A DNA stretch of 64,000 bases. Origin: Vibrio chagasii (lineage in GTDB: Bacteria; Pseudomonadota; Gammaproteobacteria; Enterobacterales; Vibrionaceae). Positions 8,850 to 18,284 of the stretch are shown here, one piece after another. Numbering within the stretch: the first letter of the stretch is position 1; every line of letters starts with the position of its first letter. Position numbers and translations under genes: made by a program. The stretch covers positions 372,001 through 436,000 of the forward strand of contig CP090852.1 of the NCBI GenBank assembly GCA_041879415.1, read 5' to 3'. The notes below the pieces were generated by a model. The model did no database searches, was not told the origin of the DNA, and saw nothing but the letters and a program-made list of their open reading frames with translations.

Positions 8850-8873
8850 AAGGGACTCTAGAAGCCCCTTATT
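8850..8873 (-). terminator. terminator after the GNAT gene
   Basis: Minus-strand AAGGG pairs with CCCTT around a partly self-complementary CTTCTAGAG interior, followed by TTTTGTTATTT. It sits just past the GNAT stop (8917) and before the glycosyltransferase TTG start. Confidence 0.55.
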
Positions 8874-8916
8874 GAACATTTACTGATGATTATAATAAGT
8901 TCTAAGAACTCAGCGA

Positions 8917-9399
8917 TTAGATTCGCTCACCGACATTGCGAGCTATCATAAGCACTTCATCCGCAGAGTACAGATTTGAAATCGTAGTTTCTACTTCTGC
9001 ACCCAATGTAGATTGATACAGCTTTTGTGCAAAGTTGTCCGCCCTGGTGGTCACTAATACGTGTTTTAGTATCGAGCCTTGCTCTGCAAGTTTCTGCTTC
9101 ACTTGCGGCAAAGAGCCTAGAATCAGCGTTTTACCCAATCCTTTCCCTTGTGCACTCGGTAACACAGCAAGTTGCTCCAACTCTAAAACAGCTTCAGGCC
9201 TAAACCCACTCTTTTGAACCCATATAATGTAACCAACAATCTCACCTTCACTTTCTGCAACAAAGTTAAGAAAGCGTGGCGCTGCATTTAAGTTACATTG
9301 TAACCAATTCTTCGAGTTTTGTTGTCGAACAAAAGTAGCTTGGTGAACTAACGCCGCACTATCAAGGTCGGCTTTATCCATTAGACGAACTTGCACCAT
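8917..9399 (-). CDS. GNAT family N-acetyltransferase
   Basis: 160 residues. The acetyl-CoA binding motif A is clear (LAVLPSAQGKGLGKTLI, about residues 76-92), preceded by the VGYIIWVQ beta strand. Acceptor is unknown; GNATs modify small molecules or protein N-termini. The start lies 5 bp after the stop of the FabH-like gene on the same strand, so the two are probably co-transcribed. Confidence 0.85.
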   Translation of the reverse strand: MVQVRLMDKADLDSAALVHQATFVRQQNSKNWLQCNLNAAPRFLNFVAESEGEIVGYIIWVQKSGFRPEAVLELEQLAVLPSAQGKGLGKTLILGSLPQVKQKLAEQGSILKHVLVTTRADNFAQKLYQSTLGAEVETTISNLYSADEVLMIARNVGERI

Positions 9400-9404
9400 A
9401 ACGG

Positions 9405-10505
9405 CTACTCGCTTTCTGAGTTAGGGCGCGTTTTACAGTGTAAAATGGCCTTCTCTAGTAGCTCTAATGCCGATTGTTCCACTTCTGGCAGTTTGGCATC
9501 TGATTGACCTAACGGCTCAACACGGCTACCCCATTTAATGTGGCCTGCACCCCAAGTTAAACCAGCACCAAATGCTGCAACCAGGATATTTGAATTAGGC
9601 TTAACAAAACCTTGCTCTAGTGATTCACATAGTGCAATTGGCACGGTCGCTGCCGACGTGTTGCCGTAGTTTTGAATGTTCACAAACGCTTTCTCACGCT
9701 CAATGCCCGCCATATCACACAGAGTTTGAATGATACGGATATTTGCTTGGTGTGGAATCACAACATCGATGTTGTCTGTTGAGATGCCAGTACGGCTCAA
9801 TACCGTGTGTGCTGCTGCACCCATGCCTTTAACCGCACGTTTGAAGATCTCTTTACCTACGAAATCGAAGTCCCAGTAACCGTTATCAGCCGCAAAACGG
9901 TCCATTGAAGTACCGAACTTAGGCACTGCTAGAATATCTCGGCCTTCAGCATCACAGCCGATTTGCGCTTCTTGGAGACCAACTTGCTCTTCAGTGCGAG
10001 AAAGTACGACAGCACCCGCACCATCACCGAATAGAACCGCAGTATCACGCTTGGTCCAGTCAATGAAGAATGAAAGACGCTCTGCACCGACAACGATAGC
10101 GTTGCGGTAATTGCCCGCTTGAATCAATCGAGTTGCTGTTTCAACACCGTAGATGAAGCCTGTACACGCTGCATTAAGGTCAAAAGCTGCTGCGCTCTTG
10201 ATACCTAAGTTCTGTTGAACTTTAGACGCAGTGTTTGGAATAAGAGAATCTGGGCTACACGTCGCAACGATAACTAGGTCGATGTCTTCAGCCGTTAGGC
10301 CAGCACACGCCATTGCGTGTTGAGCAGCAACGGTCGCTAGCTCAGAGGTATTTACATGACTGATACGACGGTTTTCGATACCAGTTCGAGTACGAATCCA
10401 CTCGTCAGACGTATCAATGAATGTGCTTAAATCATCATTGGACAGCACGGCTGGTGGCAGACACTTTCCCCAGCCCGTAATTTCGGCGTAAAATTTTGTC
10501 ATCAT
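9405..10505 (-). CDS. fabH: beta-ketoacyl-ACP synthase III (FabH-like)
   Basis: 366 residues, the usual KAS III size plus a ~30-residue C-terminal tail. The thiolase-fold triad is visible: Cys114 in NAACTGF, His252 in PHQANIRI, Asn282 in [14 protein letters not shown] condenses an acyl-CoA with malonyl-ACP to start fatty-acid synthesis. Vibrios carry a main fabH in the fab cluster and a second copy on its own; this stand-alone gene fits the second copy and may prefer another primer or serve a side pathway (inference). It is divergent from trxC and runs into a GNAT gene. Confidence 0.9.
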   Translation of the reverse strand: MMTKFYAEITGWGKCLPPAVLSNDDLSTFIDTSDEWIRTRTGIENRRISHVNTSELATVAAQHAMACAGLTAEDIDLVIVATCSPDSLIPNTASKVQQNLGIKSAAAFDLNAACTGFIYGVETATRLIQAGNYRNAIVVGAERLSFFIDWTKRDTAVLFGDGAGAVVLSRTEEQVGLQEAQIGCDAEGRDILAVPKFGTSMDRFAADNGYWDFDFVGKEIFKRAVKGMGAAAHTVLSRTGISTDNIDVVIPHQANIRIIQTLCDMAGIEREKAFVNIQNYGNTSAATVPIALCESLEQGFVKPNSNILVAAFGAGLTWGAGHIKWGSRVEPLGQSDAKLPEVEQSALELLEKAILHCKTRPNSESE

Positions 10506-10625
10506 TTACCTGTTTATTGTTTGTTTTTATTTGAGTATCGTATTCATGTTTTAAACAGTATAAGCGTTCCGTACGTGATTCGTAAATCGCGTTAGCCACG
10601 GAGATGCAATAAAAAAGAGAAAGTT

Positions 10626-11060
10626 ATGTCTACATTCAACACTCGTTGCCCTTCTTGCGGTGGCGTAAACCGAGTTCCTTCAGAAAGAATTTCAGAAAGC
10701 CCTACTTGCGGTAAGTGCAAAAATGCACTTCTAGACGGTGCACCAATCGAAGGTACATCACTGAATTTCCAATCGATTTTGAACAGTTCACAGCCTGTCG
10801 TTGTCGATTTTTGGGCGACATGGTGCAACCCATGTGTAGGTTTCGCACCTGTATTTAGCGATGTCGCTAAAGAGCGCGCTGGCGATGTTCGATTTGTTAA
10901 AATTGATACCGAAGCTCAACAGCAACTGGCGGCTATGTATCAAATCAGAAGCATCCCAACGGTGATGGTGTTCAAGAACGGTCAACGTGTTGATACGATC
11001 AACGGTGCTTTACCGAAAGGTCAATTTGATCAATGGCTTAATGATGCTTTGGCTAAATAA
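10626..11060 (+). CDS. trxC: thioredoxin 2
   Basis: 144 residues: an N-terminal zinc-binding extension with CPSC (8-11) and CGKC (28-31), then a thioredoxin fold with the active site WCNPC (66-70). TrxC is a cytoplasmic disulfide reductase, with the zinc module sensing redox state (known for E. coli). The active-site dipeptide is Asn-Pro instead of the usual Gly-Pro. A ribosome-binding site (AAAGAGAAAGTT) precedes the ATG. Divergent from the FabH-like gene across a 120-bp shared promoter region. Confidence 0.93.
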   Translation: MSTFNTRCPSCGGVNRVPSERISESPTCGKCKNALLDGAPIEGTSLNFQSILNSSQPVVVDFWATWCNPCVGFAPVFSDVAKERAGDVRFVKIDTEAQQQLAAMYQIRSIPTVMVFKNGQRVDTINGALPKGQFDQWLNDALAK

Positions 11061-11096
11061 GTTTGCCTAACATCATTCATTAACTGGCAAACAAAA

Positions 11097-11137
11097 ATAG
11101 GTTATGAGCCCCTAACGAATAAGGCTTCATAACCTAT
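11097..11137 (-). terminator. terminator for the GMC oxidoreductase operon (may be bidirectional)
   Basis: ATAGGTTATGA-GCC (11097-11110) pairs with GGC-T-TCATAACCTAT (11123-11137), one bulged base. On the minus strand it is followed by TTTTTGTTTG. It sits between the convergent trxC and the GMC gene. Confidence 0.75.
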
Positions 11138-11167
11138 ATTAAGACAACAATTTATCGTAATTGTCTT

Positions 11168-12853
11168 CTAAACACTCAATTCGTGTTCTGCGTTCTCGCC
11201 TGCTTCATTCTTGTTCAAATCACTCTTCTGATTCAAGTCGCTTTGTTCACTCAAACCATATTGCTCTTTGATCTGGTCAGCAATTTTCTCTGCGATCATG
11301 ATGGTTGGTGCGTTGGTATTCGCTCCCACGAGTGTCGGCATAATCGACGCATCAATGACTCGTAAGCTCTCTAGCCCATGAACTTTCAAGTCTTTGTCCA
11401 CTACTGCCAGTACATCATCGGCGGTGCCCATTTTACAGGTTCCTACCGGGTGGTACTGGGTATCTGAACGATTACGGATATCTTGTTCAATCGCCTTATC
11501 ATCATTGGCATCGACCGGATAAAAAGCATCACCACGTATATCATCGAACGCTTCGCTTTCTAGCATCTGATATTGCTTCTTCCACCCTTTAATCATGATT
11601 TCCATGTCATCAGGGTGACTGAAAAACGCTGGATCGATCTTTGGTGAATCATAAGGATCAGAGCTATTAAGTGTCACGGTGCCATGGCTTTTTGGCCTCA
11701 GCAAGGTGACATGTGAGGTAAAGCCATGACTAGTATGGATTTTTCTCGCGTGATCATCCACTACAGCAACGACAAATACAAACTCCAAATCCGGCACTGC
11801 GATATGATCATCAGAACAAAGAAAGCCAATACCTTCTGCAAAGTTGCTGCTCATTTTCCCACGGCGCTCTTTATGCCACAAAGGTAATGCTTTAGTCATT
11901 TCAGCGGCCATTTGCAACGAAATACCGAAGGTTTCTCGCTTTTCGCTGCACTTATAAGAGTGCACCAAATCGATATGATCTTGCAGGTTCTTACCCACCC
12001 CTGGCAGCTCATGGACTTGCTCGATACTGTGTTCCGCCAGCTCATCTTTAGCACCCACGCCTGACAGCAACAACAGTTGAGGAGATCCAAAAGCGCCTGC
12101 AGATAAAATGACTTCCTTGTTACATCGAATCTGGTAGCGATTACCGTTAGAACCGTATTCAACTCCAACCGCTTTCTTCCCTTCAAACAAGACTTTATGA
12201 GTCGTCGCTTTAGTTACGACAGTTAAATTGGAACGCGATAGGTTTGGCGTCAAATAAGCCTTGGCAGCACTACATCGTTCACCATTTAACTGAGTTACCT
12301 GAGTCGGCATGGCACCAAACTGAGCGGCTCCGTTGATGTCTTCATTTCGCGGTACACCGATCGATTCGCACGCGGACAAGTAGCGCTCCAACATTGGGCT
12401 CGGTGATCTAAGGTTTGCCACATTCAAGGGACCTCCTTGACCATGGTACTCATCTTTGTGTACTTCGTTGTTTTCAGCTTTCTTAAAGTAAGGCAGGCAC
12501 GACTCATAGCCCCATCCTGTATTACCTAAATCTTCCCAAGTGTCATAGTCATAGCGATGTCCACGCGCGTACATCATGGCGTTAATAGAACTCGACCCAC
12601 CAAGCGTCTTTCCTCTTGGCTGATAGCCTTTACGACCATTTAAGCCCGGCTGTTCAACCGTCTCAAAAGCCCAGTTATTGAGTTTGGTCGGCATCATCGC
12701 TACAACGCCAACTGGAGTATGAATAAAGGGGCTCGTGTCTTTGCCACCAGCCTCAAGCAAACAAACAGTAGTATTTGGGTCTTCTGACAATCGAGAAGCC
12801 ATCACACACCCAGCAGAACCCCCGCCTACAATAATAAAGTCATAGTTATCCAT
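11168..12853 (-). CDS. GMC-family FAD-dependent oxidoreductase (alcohol/choline dehydrogenase type)
   Basis: About 561 residues. The FAD dinucleotide motif IIVGGGSAGCVMASRL is at the N-terminus, with LEAGG at the end of strand 2. GMC signature 1 is KTLGGSSSINAMMYARG, signature 2 is GAFGSPQLLLLSGVG, and the catalytic His is in QYHPVGTCKMG. It probably oxidises an alcohol to an aldehyde at the membrane or in the cytoplasm. The ATG at 12853 follows GGAGG with proper spacing, and it overlaps the ligase gene by 8 bp, so the two are coupled. The ~30-residue Asp/Asn/Glu-rich tail repeats SDLN and looks non-catalytic. Confidence 0.88.
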   Translation of the reverse strand: MDNYDFIIVGGGSAGCVMASRLSEDPNTTVCLLEAGGKDTSPFIHTPVGVVAMMPTKLNNWAFETVEQPGLNGRKGYQPRGKTLGGSSSINAMMYARGHRYDYDTWEDLGNTGWGYESCLPYFKKAENNEVHKDEYHGQGGPLNVANLRSPSPMLERYLSACESIGVPRNEDINGAAQFGAMPTQVTQLNGERCSAAKAYLTPNLSRSNLTVVTKATTHKVLFEGKKAVGVEYGSNGNRYQIRCNKEVILSAGAFGSPQLLLLSGVGAKDELAEHSIEQVHELPGVGKNLQDHIDLVHSYKCSEKRETFGISLQMAAEMTKALPLWHKERRGKMSSNFAEGIGFLCSDDHIAVPDLEFVFVVAVVDDHARKIHTSHGFTSHVTLLRPKSHGTVTLNSSDPYDSPKIDPAFFSHPDDMEIMIKGWKKQYQMLESEAFDDIRGDAFYPVDANDDKAIEQDIRNRSDTQYHPVGTCKMGTADDVLAVVDKDLKVHGLESLRVIDASIMPTLVGANTNAPTIMIAEKIADQIKEQYGLSEQSDLNQKSDLNKNEAGENAEHELSV

Positions 12854-14432
12854 TGATTGCCTCCCCAACTTCTAAAGGATGTAGCTCTCGCTTTAAGATT
12901 TTTCCTGTTGCCGTCATGGGTAACGCGCTACGAATGAATACTTTACGAGGGTATTTGTAATCGGCCAGTTGCTCTCGGCACCATGCCATTAACGCTTTGC
13001 TGTCACATTGTGTATGTTCGTGAAGTACCACATGCGCATGAATCTCTTCCCCCAACTGATCATGATGTTCGCCAACCACAGCCACCATCTCGACATCCGG
13101 GTGACACATCAACATTTCTTCGATCTCTCTCGGGTAAACGTTGTAACCACCACGGATAATCATGTCCTTCACACGATCAACAATAAACAAATTGCCGTGC
13201 TCATCCACACGCCCGATATCACCAGTTAAAAACCAGCCATATCTGATCGCCTCTGAGGTTGCTTCTGGTCGTTGATAATAGCCTTTCATGACACTTGGGC
13301 TCTTAATGCACACTTCACCCAACTCTCCCATTGCGACCGAGTTGCCTTGCACATCAGTAATTTTGATAAGATGACCACATAGCGGTTGGCCGACACTGCC
13401 AGATAGTCGATCACCATCAATGTGATTAAAGGTCGCGACTGGCGCTGTTTCAGATAGCCCGTACCCTTCCAATACTGGCAGCTCAAAGCGAGACTCAAAC
13501 TGACGAATTACCTCAAGTGGCATAGATGCCCCTCCAGACACGCCTAACCTCAAGCTATGCTTAACCTGCTCAGAACGCTCTAACGATTCTTCTCCCGCTC
13601 TGAGCAGTGCGATATACATGGTAGGAACGCCAGCAAACACGCTTACTTTGTGGCTAATGATCTGTTCAATCACCAATGATGGTTCGAAGCGTGGAATCAA
13701 AACCATAGTTGAACCCGTCAACACACTCGCGTTCATCATTACCGTTTGACCAAAACTATGGAACAGAGGAAGTGTTGCCATTGTTGTATCGCTGTATTCC
13801 AATCTCATCAGATACTGCGAGGACATTGCGTTGGTTTGCATGTTGGTGTGAGACAACTCAGCCCCTTTTGGCTGACCAGTAGTACCTGAGGTATACAGGA
13901 TGACCGCTGTATCATCTCCATGGCAGGCTATAGATTCAAAAGTTTCTAAAGGCTGTCTCAACCAATCGGTTATGACTTCCTTCTTTTCAGCGGCGTCTTC
14001 AGAACAAGCATCACTGCCTGACGGGATTGGCATAGAGACAAAATGCTCACAGTTATTGGCCTGTTCAAAGCCTTGTAGCCCGTAACGCCCAATAGGAAGA
14101 TCATCAGTCCCCTCAAAACAAAGGTAGGCCTTCGCGTCGGAGTCATTCAAGTGATAAGCAATTTCTCTCGCCTTAAACAACACGTTTAAAGGGACGACAA
14201 CGCAGCCTGCTTTCAGAATGCCGTAATATGCGATGGGGAAATAAGTCACATTGGGACAAGACAGTGCAACCTTATCCCCTTTATTTAATCCAAGTCGCTT
14301 TAGATTTGCAGCGACCTTCCCTGCAAGTTGTTCCAACTGAGCAAAGCTGACTTCATCCGCTCCCATACGTAGGGCGGCTTTGGTTGGAAAGAGTGAAGCG
14401 CTACGTTCTAAGTTAACAGCAAGATTGTGCAT
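12846..14432 (-). CDS. AMP-forming acyl-CoA synthetase/ligase
   Basis: About 528 residues of the ANL adenylating superfamily. The P-loop YTSGTTGQPKGAE, GYGLSETAP, GWFLTGDIG, the hinge region RGGYNVYP and the catalytic lysine in TATGKILKREL are all present. It activates a carboxylic acid, probably a medium or long fatty acid, with ATP and CoA. The start at 14432 follows AAGGAG; the longer frame to 14468 lacks such a site. Paired with the GMC oxidoreductase it suggests alcohol-to-acyl-CoA catabolism; the intermediate aldehyde dehydrogenase is not in this unit. Confidence 0.88.
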   Translation of the reverse strand: MHNLAVNLERSASLFPTKAALRMGADEVSFAQLEQLAGKVAANLKRLGLNKGDKVALSCPNVTYFPIAYYGILKAGCVVVPLNVLFKAREIAYHLNDSDAKAYLCFEGTDDLPIGRYGLQGFEQANNCEHFVSMPIPSGSDACSEDAAEKKEVITDWLRQPLETFESIACHGDDTAVILYTSGTTGQPKGAELSHTNMQTNAMSSQYLMRLEYSDTTMATLPLFHSFGQTVMMNASVLTGSTMVLIPRFEPSLVIEQIISHKVSVFAGVPTMYIALLRAGEESLERSEQVKHSLRLGVSGGASMPLEVIRQFESRFELPVLEGYGLSETAPVATFNHIDGDRLSGSVGQPLCGHLIKITDVQGNSVAMGELGEVCIKSPSVMKGYYQRPEATSEAIRYGWFLTGDIGRVDEHGNLFIVDRVKDMIIRGGYNVYPREIEEMLMCHPDVEMVAVVGEHHDQLGEEIHAHVVLHEHTQCDSKALMAWCREQLADYKYPRKVFIRSALPMTATGKILKRELHPLEVGEAING

Positions 14433-14800
14433 CCATGATCTCCTTGTTTGGCTGGACCTAGCGGTCACATTCGCCTTAGACGTTTAATCGTTTTAATGAG
14501 TTTTGTCTTTGTTGCTACGGGAGTCGCATATTGGAGCGTCACGTAAATAAAAGTGAATATTGAGCAAAATGTTGGAAACGGACCAATGTGCAACTTGTGA
14601 AATTACAACATTTTGATAACATCCCGAACAGGTTTCAAAAAGACAAAAACCGGTGATATTCGGACACAACTCTAACAAGCCAAGTAAAACTTTGAACTGA
14701 CGAATAAAAATTTTGAATTAACTTAGGGAAGTGAGAACAAACGAGAGGCGATAATGTTAAGAGTTCGGTTAAGATGACAAACTTCAACAAGAGGAATTCT
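14433..14800. promoter_or_regulatory. divergent promoter region, ligase operon versus AraC regulator
   Basis: A 368-bp gene-free stretch. It holds a perfect 10-bp inverted repeat, CAAAATGTTG (14565-14574) and CAACATTTTG (14606-14615), with arms 41 bp apart, about four helical turns. That is suitable for an AraC-type dimer looping or binding both arms. The small frame at 14493-14678 has no coding features. Confidence 0.5.
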
Positions 14801-15832
14801 ATGGAATACACCGCAGTCTATGAACCCGATATGCAAGCATTCGGTATTCTTGACCTTCAACTACTACATCGTTACATGTCACCGGCTCTCAGTATCGAAG
14901 CGCTGCTGGAAGGCAGTAACATTGATGATCTTCAGCTCAATACGCCAGATACTCACATTACTTTGGCGCAAAAGTTGGCGGTATTTAGTAACGCACTAGC
15001 GAATACTGACGAAGGCGGATTAGGTTTACGAGTTGGTCAGCAGGCCCGATTTAGCGACTTTGGTGTGTTGGGCTATGCGGTGTTCAGTAGCGAAACGCTA
15101 TTAGATGCTTTACTGATCGGATTCAAATATTTGCAACTTGCAGGCCCCGTGCTGAGAAAAACCATGTCTGTAGAGGATAACGTTGGGTACTTTCGCGCAG
15201 AACAACTGATCGACTTAGACTCTGTGCTGCCATTTTGTTGCGAGTATTGGTTTGCGGCGATCCAAAGCCTGTGTGAAGAAGTACTGCAACAGCCCTTTCC
15301 ATCACAAGTGATCCGCTTCCCTTATCCCAAGCCAGAGTACGGTGACCTTTATACCGAGGTTTTCCGTTGCCCTGTTGAATTTAATAGTGACCGCCTTGAA
15401 TGGCAATTTGATGCGACCAGCTTGTACTCTCCTCTGCCCACCGCTAATACCATCACATTACAAATGTGTCTCAAGTCGTGTGATGACATGTTGGCAAAAG
15501 TCAGTGCATCTACCAGCCTGAAAGAGAAAGTCTCTCAAATGCTTCTTGAGAGGCCTGGATGTTACCCATCGATAGAGTCGATCTCCTCAGAGTTGGGCAT
15601 GTCTTCTCGCACTTTACGTCGTCATCTTAAAGCGGCCGATACGAGTTACCAGAAAATACTCGATCACGTTCGTTTCCATCTCTCTCGACACTATCTATCG
15701 TCGACAAAAATGAGCGTTGAAGAGATTTCTGAACGTGTTGGTTTTTCTGACAGTGCCAACTTCCGTCACGCCTTTCGTAAATGGAGTGGAAGCTCTCCAC
15801 GTCAATACCGAAAAGACGCACTCTTATCGTAA
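14801..15832 (+). CDS. AraC-family regulator with long N-terminal sensor (OruR/ArgR-like layout)
   Basis: About 343 residues. The N-terminal ~190 residues match the arabinose-binding-like domain of regulators that sense fatty, amino-acid or aromatic metabolites (GGLGLRVGQQARFSDFGVLGY is typical). The C-terminal ~100 residues have two HTH units (LGMSSRTLRRHL and VEEISERVGFSDSANFRHAF), ending GSSPRQYRK. The ATG at 14801 follows AGAGGA. It is divergent from the acyl-CoA ligase-GMC operon and is the obvious candidate regulator of it, through the inverted repeat between them. Confidence 0.87.
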   Translation: MEYTAVYEPDMQAFGILDLQLLHRYMSPALSIEALLEGSNIDDLQLNTPDTHITLAQKLAVFSNALANTDEGGLGLRVGQQARFSDFGVLGYAVFSSETLLDALLIGFKYLQLAGPVLRKTMSVEDNVGYFRAEQLIDLDSVLPFCCEYWFAAIQSLCEEVLQQPFPSQVIRFPYPKPEYGDLYTEVFRCPVEFNSDRLEWQFDATSLYSPLPTANTITLQMCLKSCDDMLAKVSASTSLKEKVSQMLLERPGCYPSIESISSELGMSSRTLRRHLKAADTSYQKILDHVRFHLSRHYLSSTKMSVEEISERVGFSDSANFRHAFRKWSGSSPRQYRKDALLS

Positions 15833-16094
15833 ACTGCACTTATAATTTAATTTCAACGCTACAAATAAATTTGTTTTCCCCCTCTTAATTAAATAGCCAA
15901 TGAACAAGGGTTTAACGGCTTTTTGACCACATAAAATCTCGTAAAATGACCAAATCTCACATCGGTATTTTAGTTTTGTTAGTCGATAAATTTCTTTTGT
16001 CTTAACGACCATTTTTATTCGTTTTACCCAATTCAGTTTCTCCCCCATAGTCGCGGAAAATTCATCGTTTCTCACACTTTCGGAGGCTCCTGCA

Positions 16095-17246
16095 TTGGAC
16101 AACATCCAACCAACAACTCGCATAACCGTTCCAGTTATTGCACTGTCTTTCTACGCGATCGCTTCAGGCTACTTAATGAGCTCATTGCCATTAATGCTAT
16201 CTGAATACGGCCTAGACAGTAATCTATCGAGTTGGTTGGCGAGTGCCTTTTATGCAGGCCTTTTAGCGGGTACGTTATTGATTGAGCGTGCGATTGCACG
16301 TATCGGCCACAAAGACGCGTTTGTAATGGCACTGACCGTGTTTATCGCAACGATCCTTGTGTTGCCATTGATCCCACACCAAGCAGTGTGGCTAATTGCG
16401 CGCTTTGTTGCGGGTGTGTCGGTTGCGGGTATTTTCGTCATTGTTGAATCATGGCTAATGAGCGGTGACGAATCACAACGTGCAAAACGCTTAGCGATTT
16501 ACATGTGTTCACTGTACGGCGGTTCTGCAGTTGGTCAGTTAGGTATTGGTTACCTAGGTATTACTGGCGGTGTACCTTTTATTGCAATGTTCACTTTGCT
16601 ATTTGGCGCGATCATTGTATTAATGTACGGACAAGCGACACCACCACAGATCCATGATGCTCAGTCTTTATCTCTAAAACAGATCAGCAAGTTGAGCCAC
16701 AGTGCGTTAATCGGCTGCATCGTATCAGGTCTTACACTGGGTGCTATTTACGGTTTAATGCCTGTCGAGCTAGAACAACGTAATATTGCGCACGAAGACA
16801 TTGGCGGTTTGATGGCTTTGGTTATTATGGGTGGTATGGCTGTACAGCCAATGGTGACTTGGTTATCTCACCATGTAGGTCAAGTGTTACTAATGGCTCT
16901 GTTCTGCCTACTCGGCGTAGCAAGCATTGGCGTATTAACTATTAATCATGATTTCTACGTGTTAGGTATGAGCCTATTCGTACTAGGCATGGCAACGTTC
17001 GCGCTTTATCCAATTGCTATTAACTTGGGCTGTCGTAACTTGGATCCAAGCTACTTGGTATCAGTGACTCAAATCATGCTGCTTTGCTACAGCATTGGCT
17101 CTGTTGCAGGTCCGATCGTGGCAGATAGCTTCATGGATTCACAAGCAGGGTTGTTCACTTACCTGTTTGCATCGTTACTAGCGACGACGATTTACATGTT
17201 GATTGCGAGCCTTAAACGCTCTCATCTACAAATTGCGGGCGAATAA
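16095..17246 (+). CDS. MFS transporter (YcaD-like)
   Basis: 383 residues, about 12 hydrophobic segments. The loop ERAIARIGHKDAFV resembles the MFS loop 2-3 motif, and the size and layout resemble the YcaD subgroup. Translation starts at a TTG (16095) preceded by GGAGG eight bases upstream; no in-frame ATG lies nearby. It is a single-gene unit closed by a terminator at 17278-17324. Substrate unknown. Confidence 0.85.
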   Translation: MDNIQPTTRITVPVIALSFYAIASGYLMSSLPLMLSEYGLDSNLSSWLASAFYAGLLAGTLLIERAIARIGHKDAFVMALTVFIATILVLPLIPHQAVWLIARFVAGVSVAGIFVIVESWLMSGDESQRAKRLAIYMCSLYGGSAVGQLGIGYLGITGGVPFIAMFTLLFGAIIVLMYGQATPPQIHDAQSLSLKQISKLSHSALIGCIVSGLTLGAIYGLMPVELEQRNIAHEDIGGLMALVIMGGMAVQPMVTWLSHHVGQVLLMALFCLLGVASIGVLTINHDFYVLGMSLFVLGMATFALYPIAINLGCRNLDPSYLVSVTQIMLLCYSIGSVAGPIVADSFMDSQAGLFTYLFASLLATTIYMLIASLKRSHLQIAGE

Positions 17247-17277
17247 GTCGTTATCTTACCTTTGAGCGATACACTTA

Positions 17278-17324
17278 GGGGCTCTTCACTAAAGACAATA
17301 CGTCCAAATGAAGCGCCCTTTTTT
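17278..17324 (+). terminator. terminator after the MFS gene
   Basis: GGGC-T-CTTCA (from 17279) pairs with TGAAG-C-GCCC (17309-17318), followed by TTTTTT. Confidence 0.7.
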
Positions 17325-17348
17325 GTACACAATATTTAGAAGATTACA

Positions 17349-17690
17349 CTAGGGTTGGAACACATAGCCTTCGCCAGTGATCGTTAGGATCAAGCCATCA
17401 CCAAGAATAGAACGTATCTCTGAAATAGCGACAATCACTGAAGAGTTAGTGACCTTCTCACCTTCCCAACCGATTTTTTTTAGCTGCGGCACACTGAATA
17501 GTTGTCCACGATGACGATTCATAGCAAGAATCATCTTTCTATAAGCCAATGGCATCGTTCCTACGATATAACCATTTTCCAAATTGCGTATGAGCTTGGT
17601 ATTTAGCTCAATAACCTTACCGTTAACTTCCAAGACCTCGTTTTGTTCTTCACGTATACCCTCAATGACAGGGGAAGAGTCCGTATTCAT
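17349..17690 (-). CDS. stand-alone winged-helix DNA-binding protein (ToxR/OmpR-type wHTH), copy A
   Basis: 113 residues: a ~30-residue lead, then one winged helix of the OmpR/ToxR effector type (RKMILAMNRHRGQLFS, IGWEGEKVTNSSVIVAISEIRSIL, and the terminal wing GEGYVFQP). There is no receiver domain and no transmembrane segment, so it is probably a cytoplasmic DNA-binding protein. The tandem gene at 17845 encodes a close relative with the same layout. RBS GGA lies seven bases before the ATG. Targets unknown; self-regulation or control of the nearby AraC/MATE pair is speculation. Confidence 0.75.
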   Translation of the reverse strand: MNTDSSPVIEGIREEQNEVLEVNGKVIELNTKLIRNLENGYIVGTMPLAYRKMILAMNRHRGQLFSVPQLKKIGWEGEKVTNSSVIVAISEIRSILGDGLILTITGEGYVFQP

Positions 17691-17844
17691 ATAATATTCC
17701 CTAACAGAGCAACCAACGACACAACTTTATTAAGAGATGTGTTTAATAACGTCACTTATAAATGGACGCTTGAATTCGAAGATAATGAAAGGAGCGTATA
17801 CGGTAAAGAGATTAAAATTTTATTATAAGAATATGAACAGAATA

Positions 17845-18189
17845 TCAACAGCAGGGTCTAGGCTCTAACAAATAGCCTTCATTTGGTATAGTGTATAGAC
17901 ATTTACAGTCTATCATTCGGCGAATTTCATAGATTGCAACCAGCACTGACGCGGATGTTACCGATTTCCCAGGCCACCCAACACGCTTAAGAATATTCTT
18001 GCTAACAACTACGCCTTTGTTCTGATAAAGATAAAAAAGTACCTTACGATGAGGTTCAGACAAGGTGCCTACAATTGAACCATTGTCTTCCTTTCTAACC
18101 AGTTTGGTTTTAGTATTCACTTCCCTACTGTTCACAACAATTTTTTGTTCAGTAGTGAAATCCGGCATATCCGTTACATCATGTGGCAT
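17845..18189 (-). CDS. stand-alone winged-helix DNA-binding protein (ToxR/OmpR-type wHTH), copy B
   Basis: 114 residues, paralogous to copy A over nearly its whole length (shared NGSIVGT/NGYIVGT, GW-G-VT-SV-VAI-EIR, and the EGYLLEP/EGYVFQP wing). No receiver and no membrane segment. AGAGG precedes the ATG. A 154-bp AT-rich gap separates it from copy A, so the two could be one operon or separately transcribed. The flanking DNA is clearly richer in A+T than the neighbouring genes, a hint of acquired DNA. Confidence 0.75.
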   Translation of the reverse strand: MPHDVTDMPDFTTEQKIVVNSREVNTKTKLVRKEDNGSIVGTLSEPHRKVLFYLYQNKGVVVSKNILKRVGWPGKSVTSASVLVAIYEIRRMIDCKCLYTIPNEGYLLEPRPCC

Positions 18190-18284
18190 TACTTACCTCT
18201 TATTTTGTGGATCAACCATATCTATTTAGCTAGGTATGGTCATAAAAGTAAGGGAAAACTACATAACACCAATCTTGAAAAATA

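Noticed and set aside
15824..16123. 99-residue minus frame between AraC and MFS genes
   Set aside because: Covers the MFS RBS and start, has no RBS of its own and no recognisable domain.
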